From Methylobacterium sp. E-066 (GTDB lineage Bacteria; Pseudomonadota; Alphaproteobacteria; Rhizobiales; Beijerinckiaceae): a stretch of 64,000 nt of DNA. This document shows, piece by piece, positions 1 through 8,317 of the stretch. Position 1 is the first letter of the stretch, and each line of letters starts with the position of its first letter. The position numbers and the translations under genes are program-made. A model generated the notes under the pieces. That model was not told the origin of the DNA. It saw only the letters and a program-made list of their open reading frames with translations, and made no database searches. Where the stretch lies: contig NZ_JAKSYO010000050.1 in assembly GCF_022829635.1 (NCBI RefSeq), positions 51,031-115,030 of the forward strand, in the 5' to 3' direction.

Positions 1-1
1 C

Positions 2-1057
2 GGCTGCCCGGTGGTGGTCAAGGGCCACCCGGCCCATCCCGGCACCGGCGAATTGGTCGCCCGGGCGGTGCGGGCGGCGGTCGCCGCCAGCGGCCTGCAT
101 CCGGGCGTGTTCTCCTACCTGCCGGGGCCCTCGAACGCCCTCGGGACGGCGCTGGTCGCCGATTCGCGGATCAAGGCGGTGGGCTTCACCGGCTCGCGTG
201 GCGGCGGACTCGCGCTGATGCGGGTGGCGGCGGCCCGCCCCGAGCCGATCCCGGTCTATGCCGAGATGAGCGCGGTCAATCCGGTCTTGCTGCTGCCCGG
301 CGCCCTGCGGGCGCGGGGCGCGGCCCTGGCCGCCGGCTTCGGCCAGTCCCTGACGCTGGGGGCCGGGCAGTTCTGCACCAATCCGGGCCTGCTGATCGGG
401 ATCGCCGGTTCCGACCTCGAAGCCTTCGCTGAGGCCGCTGCAGCGGCGATCCGCGAGAGCGCGCCGCACGCGATGCTGACCGCCGACATCCGCGCCCGCT
501 TCGAGCAGGGCGTCGCCGAGATGGCGGGCCGCCCGGGGGTGACTGTCGCGGCGCGCGGGGAGAAGGCTGGTCCCGGTGGCGCCCCCGCCACCCTGCTGCG
601 CACGGACGGGGCGCGGTTCCTGGCGGATCCCGGCCTCGCCGACGAGATGTTCGGCCCCGCGGCGATCCTGGTGGCGGCCGCGGACCTCGATGAGGTCAAC
701 CGCATCATCGCCGCGCTCCCGGGCCAGCTCACCGCGACCCTGCATCTCGACCGCGCCGACGAGCACATCGCCGCCGGCCTGGTCCCGGCCCTGGCCCGCA
801 AGGCCGGCCGCATCCTCGCCAATGGCTGGCCCACCGGCGTGGAGGTCGCGCCCGCGATGGTCCATGGCGGCCCGTTCCCGGCGACCTCGGACGGGCGCAG
901 CACCTCGGTCGGCACCCTGGCGATCGAGCGGTTCCTGCGCCCGGTCTGCTACCAGGACCTTCCCGAGGCGCTGCTGCCGCAGCCCCTGCGCCCGGACAAT
1001 CCCTGGCATCTCACCCGCAGGGTCGACGGCACCCTCAGCCCGACCTTCGATCGCTGA
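2..1057 (+). CDS. Ketoglutarate semialdehyde dehydrogenase, C-terminal part (5' end outside window)
   Basis: The reading frame is open from the first bases and ends in TGA, so only the C-terminal ~351 residues are present. The visible part has the aldehyde-dehydrogenase glycine motif (GFTGSRGGG), the conserved glutamate region (YAEMSAVNPV) and the catalytic-cysteine region (GAGQFCTNPG). These match the NADP-dependent 2,5-dioxovalerate (alpha-ketoglutaric semialdehyde) dehydrogenase group, which oxidises the semialdehyde to 2-oxoglutarate as the last step of non-phosphorylative pentose and uronate pathways. The next two genes, an AraD1-type protein and an arabinose/galactose dehydrogenase, lie on the same strand and support that role. 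The family call is firm; the exact substrate is inferred from context. Confidence 0.88.
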   Translation, partial: GCPVVVKGHPAHPGTGELVARAVRAAVAASGLHPGVFSYLPGPSNALGTALVADSRIKAVGFTGSRGGGLALMRVAAARPEPIPVYAEMSAVNPVLLLPGALRARGAALAAGFGQSLTLGAGQFCTNPGLLIGIAGSDLEAFAEAAAAAIRESAPHAMLTADIRARFEQGVAEMAGRPGVTVAARGEKAGPGGAPATLLRTDGARFLADPGLADEMFGPAAILVAAADLDEVNRIIAALPGQLTATLHLDRADEHIAAGLVPALARKAGRILANGWPTGVEVAPAMVHGGPFPATSDGRSTSVGTLAIERFLRPVCYQDLPEALLPQPLRPDNPWHLTRRVDGTLSPTFDR

Positions 1058-1124
1058 CGCGCCGGCGCGCGGCGCCACCTGATTTCGAGCCGGTCCGCCG
1101 AAGGCTGGCCCTGGGAGGATCACG

Positions 1125-2105
1125 ATGGGTCAATCACTCCTACAATTCCGTGCCCCCGACGGGCGGCGGGGTGTGGCGGTGCTGGAGGACGGCCGGGCGC
1201 GGAGCGTGGTCGGCGTGGACAGCGTCCTGGAGCTGGCCCGGCGCGCACTCGCGGCGGGGGACGGCTTGGCCGAGACGGCGGCCCGGCTCGGGCTCGGCGA
1301 CACCGTGGATCTCGACGCCGTGCGGCTGCTGCCCCCGATCGACCACCAGGATCCCGCGCATCTGCTGCTCAGCGGCACCGGCCTGACCCATCTCGGCTCG
1401 GCCGAGGGCCGGGACAAGATGCACCGCGCCGCGGCGGCGGATCCGGCCCCGACCGATTCCATGCGGATGTTCCGGATGGGCGTCGAGGGCGGCAAGCCCG
1501 CCCCGGGCGAGACCGGGGTCCAGCCCGAATGGTTCTACAAGGGCGACGGCGCCGCGATCGTCGGCACCGGCGAGCCGCTCCTGTCGCCCGCCTTCGCCCT
1601 CGATGGCAGCGAGGAGCCGGAGATCGCCGGGATCTACCTGATCGACCCGGACGGCCATCCGGTGCGCCTGGGCTTCGCGCTGGCGAACGAGTTCTCCGAC
1701 CACGTCACCGAGCGCGGCAACTACCTGTGGCTCGCCCATTCGAAGCTCCGTCCGGCCGCGCTCGGGCCGGAACTGTGGCTGGGGGCGCTGCCCGCCGACG
1801 TGCGCGGCTCCAGCCGCATCCGGCGCGACGGCGCTGTGCTTTGGGAGAAGCTGTTCCTCTCGGGTGAGGCGAACATGTCCCACACGATCGAGAACCTGGA
1901 GCGGCACCACTTCAAATACGCGCAGTTCCGCCGCCCCGGCGACCTGCACGTGCACTTCTTCGGCACCGCCACCCTGTCGTTCAGCGACGGCGTCACGGCC
2001 CAGCCCGGGGACGTGTTCGAGATCGAGGCTGCGCCCTTCACCCTGCCGTTGCGCAATCCCCTGGCGGTCGCGCCCGCCCGCGAACTCGCCGTGAAGGTCC
2101 TCTGA
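1125..2105 (+). CDS. FAH-family AraD1/GguC-like protein (2-keto-3-deoxy sugar acid step)
   Basis: This 326-residue protein has the C-terminal fold of fumarylacetoacetate hydrolases, with an acidic metal-binding pattern around EEPEIAGIYLI and the later NEFSDHVTE and GEANMSHTIEN segments. It resembles the GguC/AraD1 branch found in sugar-acid gene clusters, thought to act on 2-keto-3-deoxy sugar acids. An AGGA-type ribosome site (gggaggatcacg) precedes ATG 1125. It sits 67 bases after the semialdehyde dehydrogenase and one base before the sugar dehydrogenase gene, so the three are probably one transcript. The family assignment is good; the reaction (dehydratase versus another keto-acid reaction) is not shown by sequence. 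Confidence 0.8.
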   Translation: MGQSLLQFRAPDGRRGVAVLEDGRARSVVGVDSVLELARRALAAGDGLAETAARLGLGDTVDLDAVRLLPPIDHQDPAHLLLSGTGLTHLGSAEGRDKMHRAAAADPAPTDSMRMFRMGVEGGKPAPGETGVQPEWFYKGDGAAIVGTGEPLLSPAFALDGSEEPEIAGIYLIDPDGHPVRLGFALANEFSDHVTERGNYLWLAHSKLRPAALGPELWLGALPADVRGSSRIRRDGAVLWEKLFLSGEANMSHTIENLERHHFKYAQFRRPGDLHVHFFGTATLSFSDGVTAQPGDVFEIEAAPFTLPLRNPLAVAPARELAVKVL

Positions 2106-2106
2106 G

Positions 2107-3042
2107 ATGTCGGTTTCGAACGGAACGATCCGCATCGGGCTGGTCGGCGTCGGCAAGATCGCCCGGGACCAGCATCTGCCGGTCATCGGTGCCTCGCCGG
2201 ACTACACCATGACCGCCGTGGCGAGCCGGGAAGGCCGCTTCGAGGGAGTGCCGAACTACCGCACGCTGGCGGAGATGCTGGCGGGGCAGGGCGACCTCGA
2301 CGCGGTCGCCTTGTGCCAGCCGCCGCAGGTGCGCTTCTCGGCCGCCCTGGCGGCGATCGAGGCCGGCCGGCACGTCTTCCTGGAGAAGCCCCCGGGGGCG
2401 ACGCTCGCGGAGGTCGGGATCCTGGTGGAGGCCGCGCGGGCGCGGGGCGTCACCCTGTTCGCCAGCTGGCACTCCCGCTACGCCCCCGGGGTCGAGCCCG
2501 CGCGCCAGTGGCTGTCCGGCCGCCGGATCCGGTCGGTGGCGATCGCCTGGATGGAGGATGTCCGGCACTGGCATCCCAACCAGGCCTGGATCTGGCAGGC
2601 CGGCGGCATGGGCGTGTTCGATCCGGGGATCAACGCCCTGTCGATCGCCACCCACATCCTGCCGCCGTTCTTCCTCACCGGCGCGACCCTCTCGGTCCCG
2701 GAGAACCGGCAGGCGCCGATCGCCGCCGACCTGCACTTCACCGACGCCGCCGGCACCCCGATCGAGGCCGTGTTCGACTGGCGCCAGACCGGCCCGCAGA
2801 CCTGGGACATCCGCGTCGACACCGAGGACGGCCTGCTGGTGCTGTCGAAGGGCGGCAGCGTCCTCACGATCGACGGCAGCCCGCAACCGCTGCTTCCGGA
2901 GGCCGAGTATCGCGGCCTCTACGACCGCTTCGCCGCCCTCGTCCGTTCCGGCACGAGCGACGTCGACCTGAACCCGCTGATCCACGTCGCCGACGCCCTC
3001 CTGCGCGGCGAGCGCCGCACCGTGGAGGCCTTCACGGACTGA
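2107..3042 (+). CDS. L-arabinose/D-galactose 1-dehydrogenase (Gfo/Idh/MocA family)
   Basis: A 311-residue cytoplasmic oxidoreductase with an N-terminal Rossmann motif (GLVGVGKIARDQHLP, ~11-25), the family EKPPGA motif (~96-101) and the segment HWHPNQAWIW followed by GGMGVFDPGINAL. These segments closely resemble those I remember from the Azospirillum L-arabinose 1-dehydrogenase, so oxidation of L-arabinose or D-galactose to the lactone with NAD(P) is likely. The start almost abuts the stop of the preceding AraD1-like gene (TGAG then ATG), indicating translational coupling. Together these genes form the tail of a sugar oxidation operon whose other steps (lactonase, aldonate dehydratase) must lie upstream of the window. 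Preference between arabinose and galactose cannot be told. Confidence 0.85.
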   Translation: MSVSNGTIRIGLVGVGKIARDQHLPVIGASPDYTMTAVASREGRFEGVPNYRTLAEMLAGQGDLDAVALCQPPQVRFSAALAAIEAGRHVFLEKPPGATLAEVGILVEAARARGVTLFASWHSRYAPGVEPARQWLSGRRIRSVAIAWMEDVRHWHPNQAWIWQAGGMGVFDPGINALSIATHILPPFFLTGATLSVPENRQAPIAADLHFTDAAGTPIEAVFDWRQTGPQTWDIRVDTEDGLLVLSKGGSVLTIDGSPQPLLPEAEYRGLYDRFAALVRSGTSDVDLNPLIHVADALLRGERRTVEAFTD

Positions 3043-3117
3043 CCGGAGGGATCCCGGCGGAACACCAACGCGACAGAGCCAATCAGGGCCGCGCGTTACT
3101 AAGGGGGAGTCACTGTT

Positions 3118-4641
3118 ATGGGAAAGTACACGCGATGGGCGGCGCTCGCATTGTGCGCCGCGACACTCTCGGCGGGCGTCAGCCCGGCCGAAGCTCAAGA
3201 GCCTAATGCTCCGGACGGGGGACCGTCCCTGGTGAACCCGGGTCCGAAGGCGAGTCCGGCGGCGAAGGCCCAGTACCGCGCAAACCGCGCCCGGCGGCGG
3301 AACGTGCGCTCGGCGCGGAGCTTTGCCGGCGCCGATAGCGCGGCGGCTGCGGCCGACGTGCAGGGCGCCAGCGCGACGCCGCCGGGCCTGCCGCCGGGAA
3401 CCCTCGACCTCGGCAACGGGATCAGCATGATCCTGAACTACACCGGCGAATTCGCCGCCAACCCGTCGGGCGGCATCCGCCAGGGGTCGGACTACACCGG
3501 CCAGATCGTGTTCGGCCTCGATGCCGACCTCGGCCGTCTCGCCGGGATCGACGGCGGCGCGGTGCATACCATCGTGACCCAGCGTCACGGCCGCAGCCTG
3601 TCGCAGGACTATATCGGCAACAACACCAGCGTCCAGGAAGTCTACGGCGGCGGTCAGACCGCGCATCTCACGGTGCTGTCCTACGAGCAAAAGCTGTTCG
3701 ACAACCGCCTGGACGTGGAGGTCGGTCGCCTTCTGGCCAACCCGCCGTTCCTCGCCTCGCCGCTCTACTGCAACTTCCAGAACAACGGCACCTGCGGCGC
3801 GCCGAAATCCGCGTTCAAGATGACGAACTTCACCTACTGGCCGATCGCGAGCTGGGGCGGCCACGCCAAGGCCTGGGTCAACGACAAGGTGTTCGTGCAT
3901 GCCGGCGTCTACGAGGTGAATCCTCGCAACCAGCGTGACGACCGGAACGGCATCGACTGGTCGACCAACGGCGCCACCGGCGTGGTGATCCCGGTGGAAG
4001 TCGGCTACTCGACCAACTTCGGCAACGATCCGCTGCCGCGCAACTACGGCATCGGCGCGATCATCGACCAGTCCGACTACAGCGATCCCGTGCTCGACGT
4101 GCGCCGCGGGCCTCGCCTGTTCAGCGGGCTCGACGACCTGACCCGGTTCGGCCGGTCGGCGGTCTATGCCCGGTTCGACCAGATGGTCTGGCGTCCGGAC
4201 CCGAACGGCATCCAGGGCCTGACGCTGTTCGGGGTCGCGCTGGGCGCCACCGGCGGGCGGCAGACCCAGGACTTCTTCCTGGAGGGCGGCGCCGTTCTGA
4301 CCGGTACCTTCCCGGGCCGGCCCTACGACACCCTCGGCGCCGTGTTCGTGATGGAGAAACTTTCCTCCCTCGGGGCAGCCAATATCCGGGCGGCGCGCGC
4401 GTCGTACGGGCTCAGCAGCCGCAACGTCGAAACCCTGCAGACCATCCTGGAGCTGAGCTACGGCATCCAGCTCACCCCGGCGGTGCGGCTGATGCCGAAC
4501 CTGCAATACGTGATCGACCCGGACCAGACCCGCTTCCCGTTCCGGCCGAAGCCGATCCCGAACGCCTTCGTGGTCGGCGCGAAGCTCTCGGTCGACCTGT
4601 TCACCCTGGGCGGTCTGGCCAAGGGCCCCGGGAGCCTCTGA
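3118..4641 (+). CDS. OprB-type carbohydrate-selective porin
   Basis: A 507-residue outer-membrane protein with a cleavable signal peptide (hydrophobic ~7-22, cleavage near AEAQ), a low-complexity basic spacer (~45-65), then a beta-barrel of the OprB family (alternating aromatic strands, GYSTNFG and YDTLGAVFV segments) ending in a terminal strand. OprB porins let sugars diffuse across the outer membrane. A strong ribosome site (aaggggga at 3101-3108) precedes ATG 3118. It follows the sugar-dehydrogenase operon by 75 bases on the same strand, which suggests it imports the same sugar. Two strong hairpins follow the stop. The family call is secure; the substrate is inferred. Confidence 0.85.
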   Translation: MGKYTRWAALALCAATLSAGVSPAEAQEPNAPDGGPSLVNPGPKASPAAKAQYRANRARRRNVRSARSFAGADSAAAAADVQGASATPPGLPPGTLDLGNGISMILNYTGEFAANPSGGIRQGSDYTGQIVFGLDADLGRLAGIDGGAVHTIVTQRHGRSLSQDYIGNNTSVQEVYGGGQTAHLTVLSYEQKLFDNRLDVEVGRLLANPPFLASPLYCNFQNNGTCGAPKSAFKMTNFTYWPIASWGGHAKAWVNDKVFVHAGVYEVNPRNQRDDRNGIDWSTNGATGVVIPVEVGYSTNFGNDPLPRNYGIGAIIDQSDYSDPVLDVRRGPRLFSGLDDLTRFGRSAVYARFDQMVWRPDPNGIQGLTLFGVALGATGGRQTQDFFLEGGAVLTGTFPGRPYDTLGAVFVMEKLSSLGAANIRAARASYGLSSRNVETLQTILELSYGIQLTPAVRLMPNLQYVIDPDQTRFPFRPKPIPNAFVVGAKLSVDLFTLGGLAKGPGSL

Positions 4642-4662
4642 CATCAGGGTTACCACGACGAC

Positions 4663-4695
4663 GCCCGCGAACCCGCCCCCAGCGGGCTCGCGGGC
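4663..4695 (+). terminator. Hairpin after the porin gene
   Basis: A 14-base-pair stem with one mismatch: GCCCGCGAACCCGC pairs with GCGGGCTCGCGGGC across a 5-base loop, 22 bases after the porin stop. It lacks a T-run, so it may act in mRNA 3'-end protection or together with the hairpin just downstream. Confidence 0.6.
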
Positions 4696-4708
4696 GGGAC
4701 GGTAACCG

Positions 4709-4743
4709 GATCGGCGCGCGCGGAACATCCGCGCGCGCCGATC
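4709..4743. terminator. Strong perfect hairpin, probable terminator
   Basis: A perfect 15-base-pair inverted repeat (GATCGGCGCGCGCGG / CCGCGCGCGCCGATC) around the loop AACAT, followed by a short T-run (gcgtttc). It is the second of two hairpins closing the sugar/porin transcription unit. Confidence 0.65.
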
Positions 4744-4949
4744 GCGTTTCGGGGCGGGCGATCAGGGCCTCGCAGGCGAAGGCCGCCCGCAGGATCCGGC
4801 GCCAATGAAGCCAATGAAGAGGTGCAGGCCCAATCCCGGCAGCCGTGCGAGATCCATGGTCTGCTCCATCCCGAATGCCGGCCCCGCCTTTCGGGAGACG
4901 TCGCCCTCGGGGGCGCGTCCCGGGATGGAACCGTGCGCCCGGTCGTGGG

Positions 4950-4977
4950 TTGACGAGCAGATTATAGTTGTTCTAAT
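4950..4977 (+). promoter_or_regulatory. Sigma-70-like promoter for the four-cysteine mini-protein
   Basis: TTGACG (4950-4955) and TCTAAT (4972-4977) are separated by 16 bases, close to the housekeeping consensus. The local sequence is AT-rich in an otherwise GC-rich setting. It lies about 50 bases before ATG 5027. Assigned by sequence only. Confidence 0.5.
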
Positions 4978-5026
4978 TTGCAAGAACGAACGGCACGCCG
5001 CCGAACCGAAACGGGAGCATCGAGAC

Positions 5027-5227
5027 ATGGCCAGCGCAAACTGCGAGAGCTGCAAGTTCTTCGACGAGCACAAGGGCAACGGCGCGAGCGCCCAGGGCGA
5101 TGCCGGCCTGTGCCGGTTCAACCCGCCGGTCAGCCAGCCGGCTCCGGAGTCCAAGGGTCTTTGGCCGGTCGTGACGACCAACGACTGGTGCGGCCACTTC
5201 ACCGCCGAGATGACGGCGGCTGAGTAA
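5027..5227 (+). CDS. Small four-cysteine protein, possibly metal or iron-sulfur binding
   Basis: A 66-residue protein with four cysteines, C6-x2-C9, C29 and C55, in the contexts CESCKFF, GLCRF and DWCGHF. The spacing recalls small iron-sulfur (HiPIP-like) or zinc-binding mini-proteins of Proteobacteria, but no function is established here. It has no signal peptide and no membrane segment. ATG 5027 was chosen because the conserved-looking sequence starts there and an independent promoter lies just upstream; longer in-frame starts would add sequence that does not look coding. A textbook terminator follows, so it is a single-gene unit. Confidence 0.75.
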   Translation: MASANCESCKFFDEHKGNGASAQGDAGLCRFNPPVSQPAPESKGLWPVVTTNDWCGHFTAEMTAAE

Positions 5228-5297
5228 GGCCAGGCGCGCCCACCGCCGGTTTGGCGCAGGGCGCGACAGCCAGGCCGTAGAGCCGTCGGACGATCCA

Positions 5298-5325
5298 GGG
5301 CCAGCCGCCACGGCTGGCCCTTTTT
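5298..5325 (+). terminator. Rho-independent terminator
   Basis: A perfect 10-base-pair stem (GGGCCAGCCG / CGGCTGGCCC) with a 3-base loop is followed directly by TTTTT. It closes the four-cysteine gene. Confidence 0.9.
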
Positions 5326-5327
5326 CG

Positions 5328-5767
5328 TGCCGATAAGCCAGGATCCAGGGCCGGGACGCGAGGGCCGAAGCGTCCCCGCGAGTTCGGCAGGGCCGGCGAT
5401 CGAGCTCGACACGATCACCGCCGACAGCACCACCTTTCAGCAGCAACATCGTTCCTCAAATACGCCACCAAGAAAAATTATATTCTTTCTTATGGCCGAG
5501 CGGGAGATTGAACATTCGTCGGGGCCAGATGTCCCGGCCTGCCAAGCCATGATCCGCAAGCCGATCGATACGACCATGAGATGAAATCACACTCTCAATC
5601 GGCCATTCTGAGGAGAACATTTTTCTATTCGGGGCGAATTGGGAAAGCCGTTTCATTGACGTTGTGCAACGCAATCAGCAATTCTAGCAGCCTATTCGGA
5701 TAACCGGTCGCGCTTCTGCCGCTCCTCACTGAGCAGGGCGGCCCGGCATTGTCGCAAGGCTTCTGCA
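5328..5767. other. Intergenic region before the sulfonate cluster
   Basis: About 440 bases without a convincing gene. The part 5440-5700 is markedly AT-richer than the flanks and presumably holds the promoter and control sites of the sulfonate operon. No regulator site could be identified with confidence. Confidence 0.5.
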
Positions 5768-6346
5768 ATGACACGACCGAGACTCGTCGGGCTGAGCGCG
5801 AACGTTCAGCGCCCGTCCAAGACCCGCACGCTGGTCGATGCCGTGCTGCACGAGGCCTGCGCCCAGGCGGCGTTCGACGGGCGGATCTTCGACTTCGTCG
5901 ATGCCGGCTCCGGGCTCGGGGCGGCCTGGACCCGCGACCAGCTGCCGCTGCCCGCCCGCCGGGTGCTCGACGCGATCGAGGAGGCGGACGGGCTCGTGGT
6001 CGGCTCGCCGGTCTACAAGGGCGCCTATACCGGCCTGTTCAAGCACCTGTTCGATCTGGTCGATCCGAACGCGCTGGCCGGCAAGCCCGTGGCCATCGTG
6101 GCCACCGGCGGCGGCGCCCGCCACGCCCTGGTGGTCGAGCATGCCTTCCGGCCGCTCTTCGGCTTCTTCGGCGCACTCCAGATCCCGACTGCAGTCTACG
6201 CGTCCGACGCGGATTTCAGCGATGGCGTGCTGACCGAGGCCGGGGTGCGCGCCCGCGCCGCCGAGGCCGGCGCCCAGCTCTCCGCCCTGCTGCTGCACCG
6301 GGCGGCCGCGGCGACCGGCCCGGCCGAACTCGCCGCCGCCGAGTGA
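5768..6346 (+). CDS. ssuE: NADPH-dependent FMN reductase of the SsuE/MsuE family
   Basis: A 192-residue flavodoxin-fold reductase. Its N-terminus LVGLSANVQRPSKTRTLVD carries the flavin-phosphate loop, and GSPVYKGAYTGLFKHLFDL is the typical second FMN-contact segment of the SsuE/MsuE group. It would supply reduced FMN to the monooxygenase SsuD, encoded at the far end of the same cluster. It is followed at once by the first of two sulfonate-binding proteins, and all genes up to 11,251 are on the same strand. The call is firm at family level; SsuE rather than MsuE is chosen from the SsuD-type partner. Confidence 0.87.
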   Translation: MTRPRLVGLSANVQRPSKTRTLVDAVLHEACAQAAFDGRIFDFVDAGSGLGAAWTRDQLPLPARRVLDAIEEADGLVVGSPVYKGAYTGLFKHLFDLVDPNALAGKPVAIVATGGGARHALVVEHAFRPLFGFFGALQIPTAVYASDADFSDGVLTEAGVRARAAEAGAQLSALLLHRAAAATGPAELAAAE

Positions 6347-6354
6347 ACCGGGCG

Positions 6355-7311
6355 ATGCTCGACCGCCGCACCCTGCTGGCCGCGACGCTTCTGGCTGCGG
6401 CCGTCCCGGGCCTCCGGGGTGCGCGGGCGGCCGAGCCCGGCGTGCTGCGCATCGGCTACCAGAAGAACGGCATCCTGGTGGTGGCCAAACAGCAGGGGAT
6501 CATCGAGCGGCGCCTGGAGCCCCTGGGCCACACGGTGCGCTGGGTCGAGTTCTCGTTCGGGCCGCCGCTGCTCGAGGCCCTGTCCCTCGACGGGATCGAT
6601 GTCGGCCTGACCGGCGATTCTCCGCCCATCTTCGCCCAGGCGGCGCGCTCCAGCCTCGTCTACGCGGCGGCCCAGGAGGCCGGCGGCTCGGGGGCCGGGA
6701 TCCTGCTGCCAAAGGGCTCGCCGGTGCGCAGCCTCGCCGACCTCAAGGGCAAGCGCGTCGCCTTCGCCAAGGCGTCGAGCGCGCACAATCTCACGGTGGC
6801 GGCCCTGGAGAAGGCGGGCCTGCGCTACGCCGATATCGAGCCGGTGACCCTGGCCCCCGCCGACGCAGCGGCCGCCTTCGCCCGCGGCAGCGTCGATGCC
6901 TGGACGATCTGGGACCCGTATCTCGCCGTCGCCGAGGAGGGGGATGGGGTACGGGTGCTCGCCCTCGCCACCGCGATCACGCCGCAGAACAACTTTCTCC
7001 TGGCGAGCCGGGCCTTCGCCGAGACCCGCGGCCCGGTGCTGATTGCGGCGATCGACGCGCTGGGCGAGGTCGCGGCCTGGTGTCGGCAGAACCGCGGCGA
7101 CGTCGCCGCGCTCCTGTCGCAAGGCACCGGCGTGCCGCTGCCGGCGACGCGCCGGGCGGTGGACCGCACCGATTTCGTGATCGGCCCGATGTCCGACCGC
7201 ATCACCGCCGAGCAACAGGCCATCGCCGACCGGTTCTACGCCCTGAAGCTGATTCCGAAGCCGATCCACGTCGCCGACGCGGTCTGGACGGCACCCGCCC
7301 GCAACGGCTGA
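6355..7311 (+). CDS. ssuA: Aliphatic sulfonate ABC transporter substrate-binding protein (first copy)
   Basis: A 318-residue periplasmic binding protein with an N-terminal twin-arginine-like export signal (MLDRRTLLAATLLAAA..., cleavage near ARAAE). It has SsuA hallmarks: RIGYQKNGILVVAKQQG, DVGLTGDSPPIFAQAA and DAWTIWDPYLAVAE. It captures alkanesulfonates for the SsuBC importer. An in-frame GTG at 6343 overlapping the ssuE stop is an alternative start; ATG 6355 gives a compact signal peptide and was preferred. A second, clearly related copy follows five bases after its stop. Confidence 0.87.
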   Translation: MLDRRTLLAATLLAAAVPGLRGARAAEPGVLRIGYQKNGILVVAKQQGIIERRLEPLGHTVRWVEFSFGPPLLEALSLDGIDVGLTGDSPPIFAQAARSSLVYAAAQEAGGSGAGILLPKGSPVRSLADLKGKRVAFAKASSAHNLTVAALEKAGLRYADIEPVTLAPADAAAAFARGSVDAWTIWDPYLAVAEEGDGVRVLALATAITPQNNFLLASRAFAETRGPVLIAAIDALGEVAAWCRQNRGDVAALLSQGTGVPLPATRRAVDRTDFVIGPMSDRITAEQQAIADRFYALKLIPKPIHVADAVWTAPARNG

Positions 7312-7315
7312 CCTC

Positions 7316-8317
7316 ATGACCGATCGACTCGCCCGCCCTCTTGCGTCCGGGCTCGCCCCGCACCGCCGAAAACTCCTGTCCGCGGGCCTCGGCCTCGCGG
7401 CGGCGAGCGTCCTGCGCCCGGCCCGGGCCGCGGGCGGCAGCGTCCGGGTCGGCTACCAGAAATACGGCTCCCTGGTGCTGCTGAAGGGCCGCGGCACCCT
7501 GGAGAAGGCGCTCCAGCCGCTGGGCACCACGGTGGCGTGGTCGGAATTTCCGTCCGGGCCGCCGCTGATGGAGGCCCTGAATGCCGGCGCGGTCGATTTC
7601 GGCTCGGCCGGGGAGGCACCGCCGATCTTCGCGCAGGCCGCGAGCGCGGAGCTGCGCTACGTCGCCACCGAGCCGCCGGCCCCCCGGGGCGAGGCGATCC
7701 TGGTGCCGAAGGACAGCCCGGTGCGCAGCGTCGCCGACCTGCGCGGCCGGACGCTGGCCCTCAACAAGGGCTCGAACGTCCATTTCCTGGTGGTGCGGGC
7801 GCTGGAGCAGGCCGGCATACCCTACGATGCGGTGAAGTTTGCCTTTCTGGCCCCCGCGGACGCCAACGCCGCCTTCGTGCGCGGCTCCGTCGACGCCTGG
7901 GCGATCTGGGACCCCTATCTCGCCGCCGCCGAGCGGGCCACCGGCGCCCGGGTGCTGGCGGACGCGCAGGGGCTCGCGCCCAACCGCCAGTTCTACCTGT
8001 CCCGCCGCGGCTTCACCGATGCCAACCCGGAGGTCGTCGCGATCGTGCTCAAGGCGATCGGGGAGGTCGACACCTGGGCGGAAGGCCATGCCGAGACCGT
8101 GGCGGCGGACCTTGCGCCCTCCGTGGGCATTCCAGCCCCGGTGCTCCGCGTCGCCCTCGATCGCCTGTCCTACGGGGTCACGCCCCTGGATGCCGCGGCG
8201 ATCGCCGACCAGCAGCGGGTGGCCGACGCCTTCCACGGCCTCGGCCTGCTTCCGAAGCCGATCCGCGTGGCCGACGCGGTCTGGACACAGCCCGAACGCC
8301 GGGCGGAGAACCGATGA
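7316..8317 (+). CDS. ssuA: Aliphatic sulfonate ABC transporter substrate-binding protein (second copy)
   Basis: A 333-residue paralogue of the preceding gene, with an export signal ending near ARAAGG and the same family segments (RVGYQKYGSLVLLKGRGTLE, DFGSAGEAPPIFAQAA, VDAWAIWDPYLAAAE). The two copies are alike in layout but differ along their whole length, so this is an old duplication rather than a recent repeat; the copies may bind different sulfonates. Its stop overlaps the start of the permease gene as ATGA, which argues that this copy is directly coupled to the transporter. Confidence 0.87.
   Translation: MTDRLARPLASGLAPHRRKLLSAGLGLAAASVLRPARAAGGSVRVGYQKYGSLVLLKGRGTLEKALQPLGTTVAWSEFPSGPPLMEALNAGAVDFGSAGEAPPIFAQAASAELRYVATEPPAPRGEAILVPKDSPVRSVADLRGRTLALNKGSNVHFLVVRALEQAGIPYDAVKFAFLAPADANAAFVRGSVDAWAIWDPYLAAAERATGARVLADAQGLAPNRQFYLSRRGFTDANPEVVAIVLKAIGEVDTWAEGHAETVAADLAPSVGIPAPVLRVALDRLSYGVTPLDAAAIADQQRVADAFHGLGLLPKPIRVADAVWTQPERRAENR

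Noticed and set aside
2038..4728. Minus-strand frame of about 900 codons opposite the sugar genes and porin
   Set aside because: Antisense shadow; the plus-strand genes match known families over their whole length.
5456..5674. Minus-strand frame of 72 codons in the AT-rich spacer
   Set aside because: No ribosome site, motif or protein-like composition.
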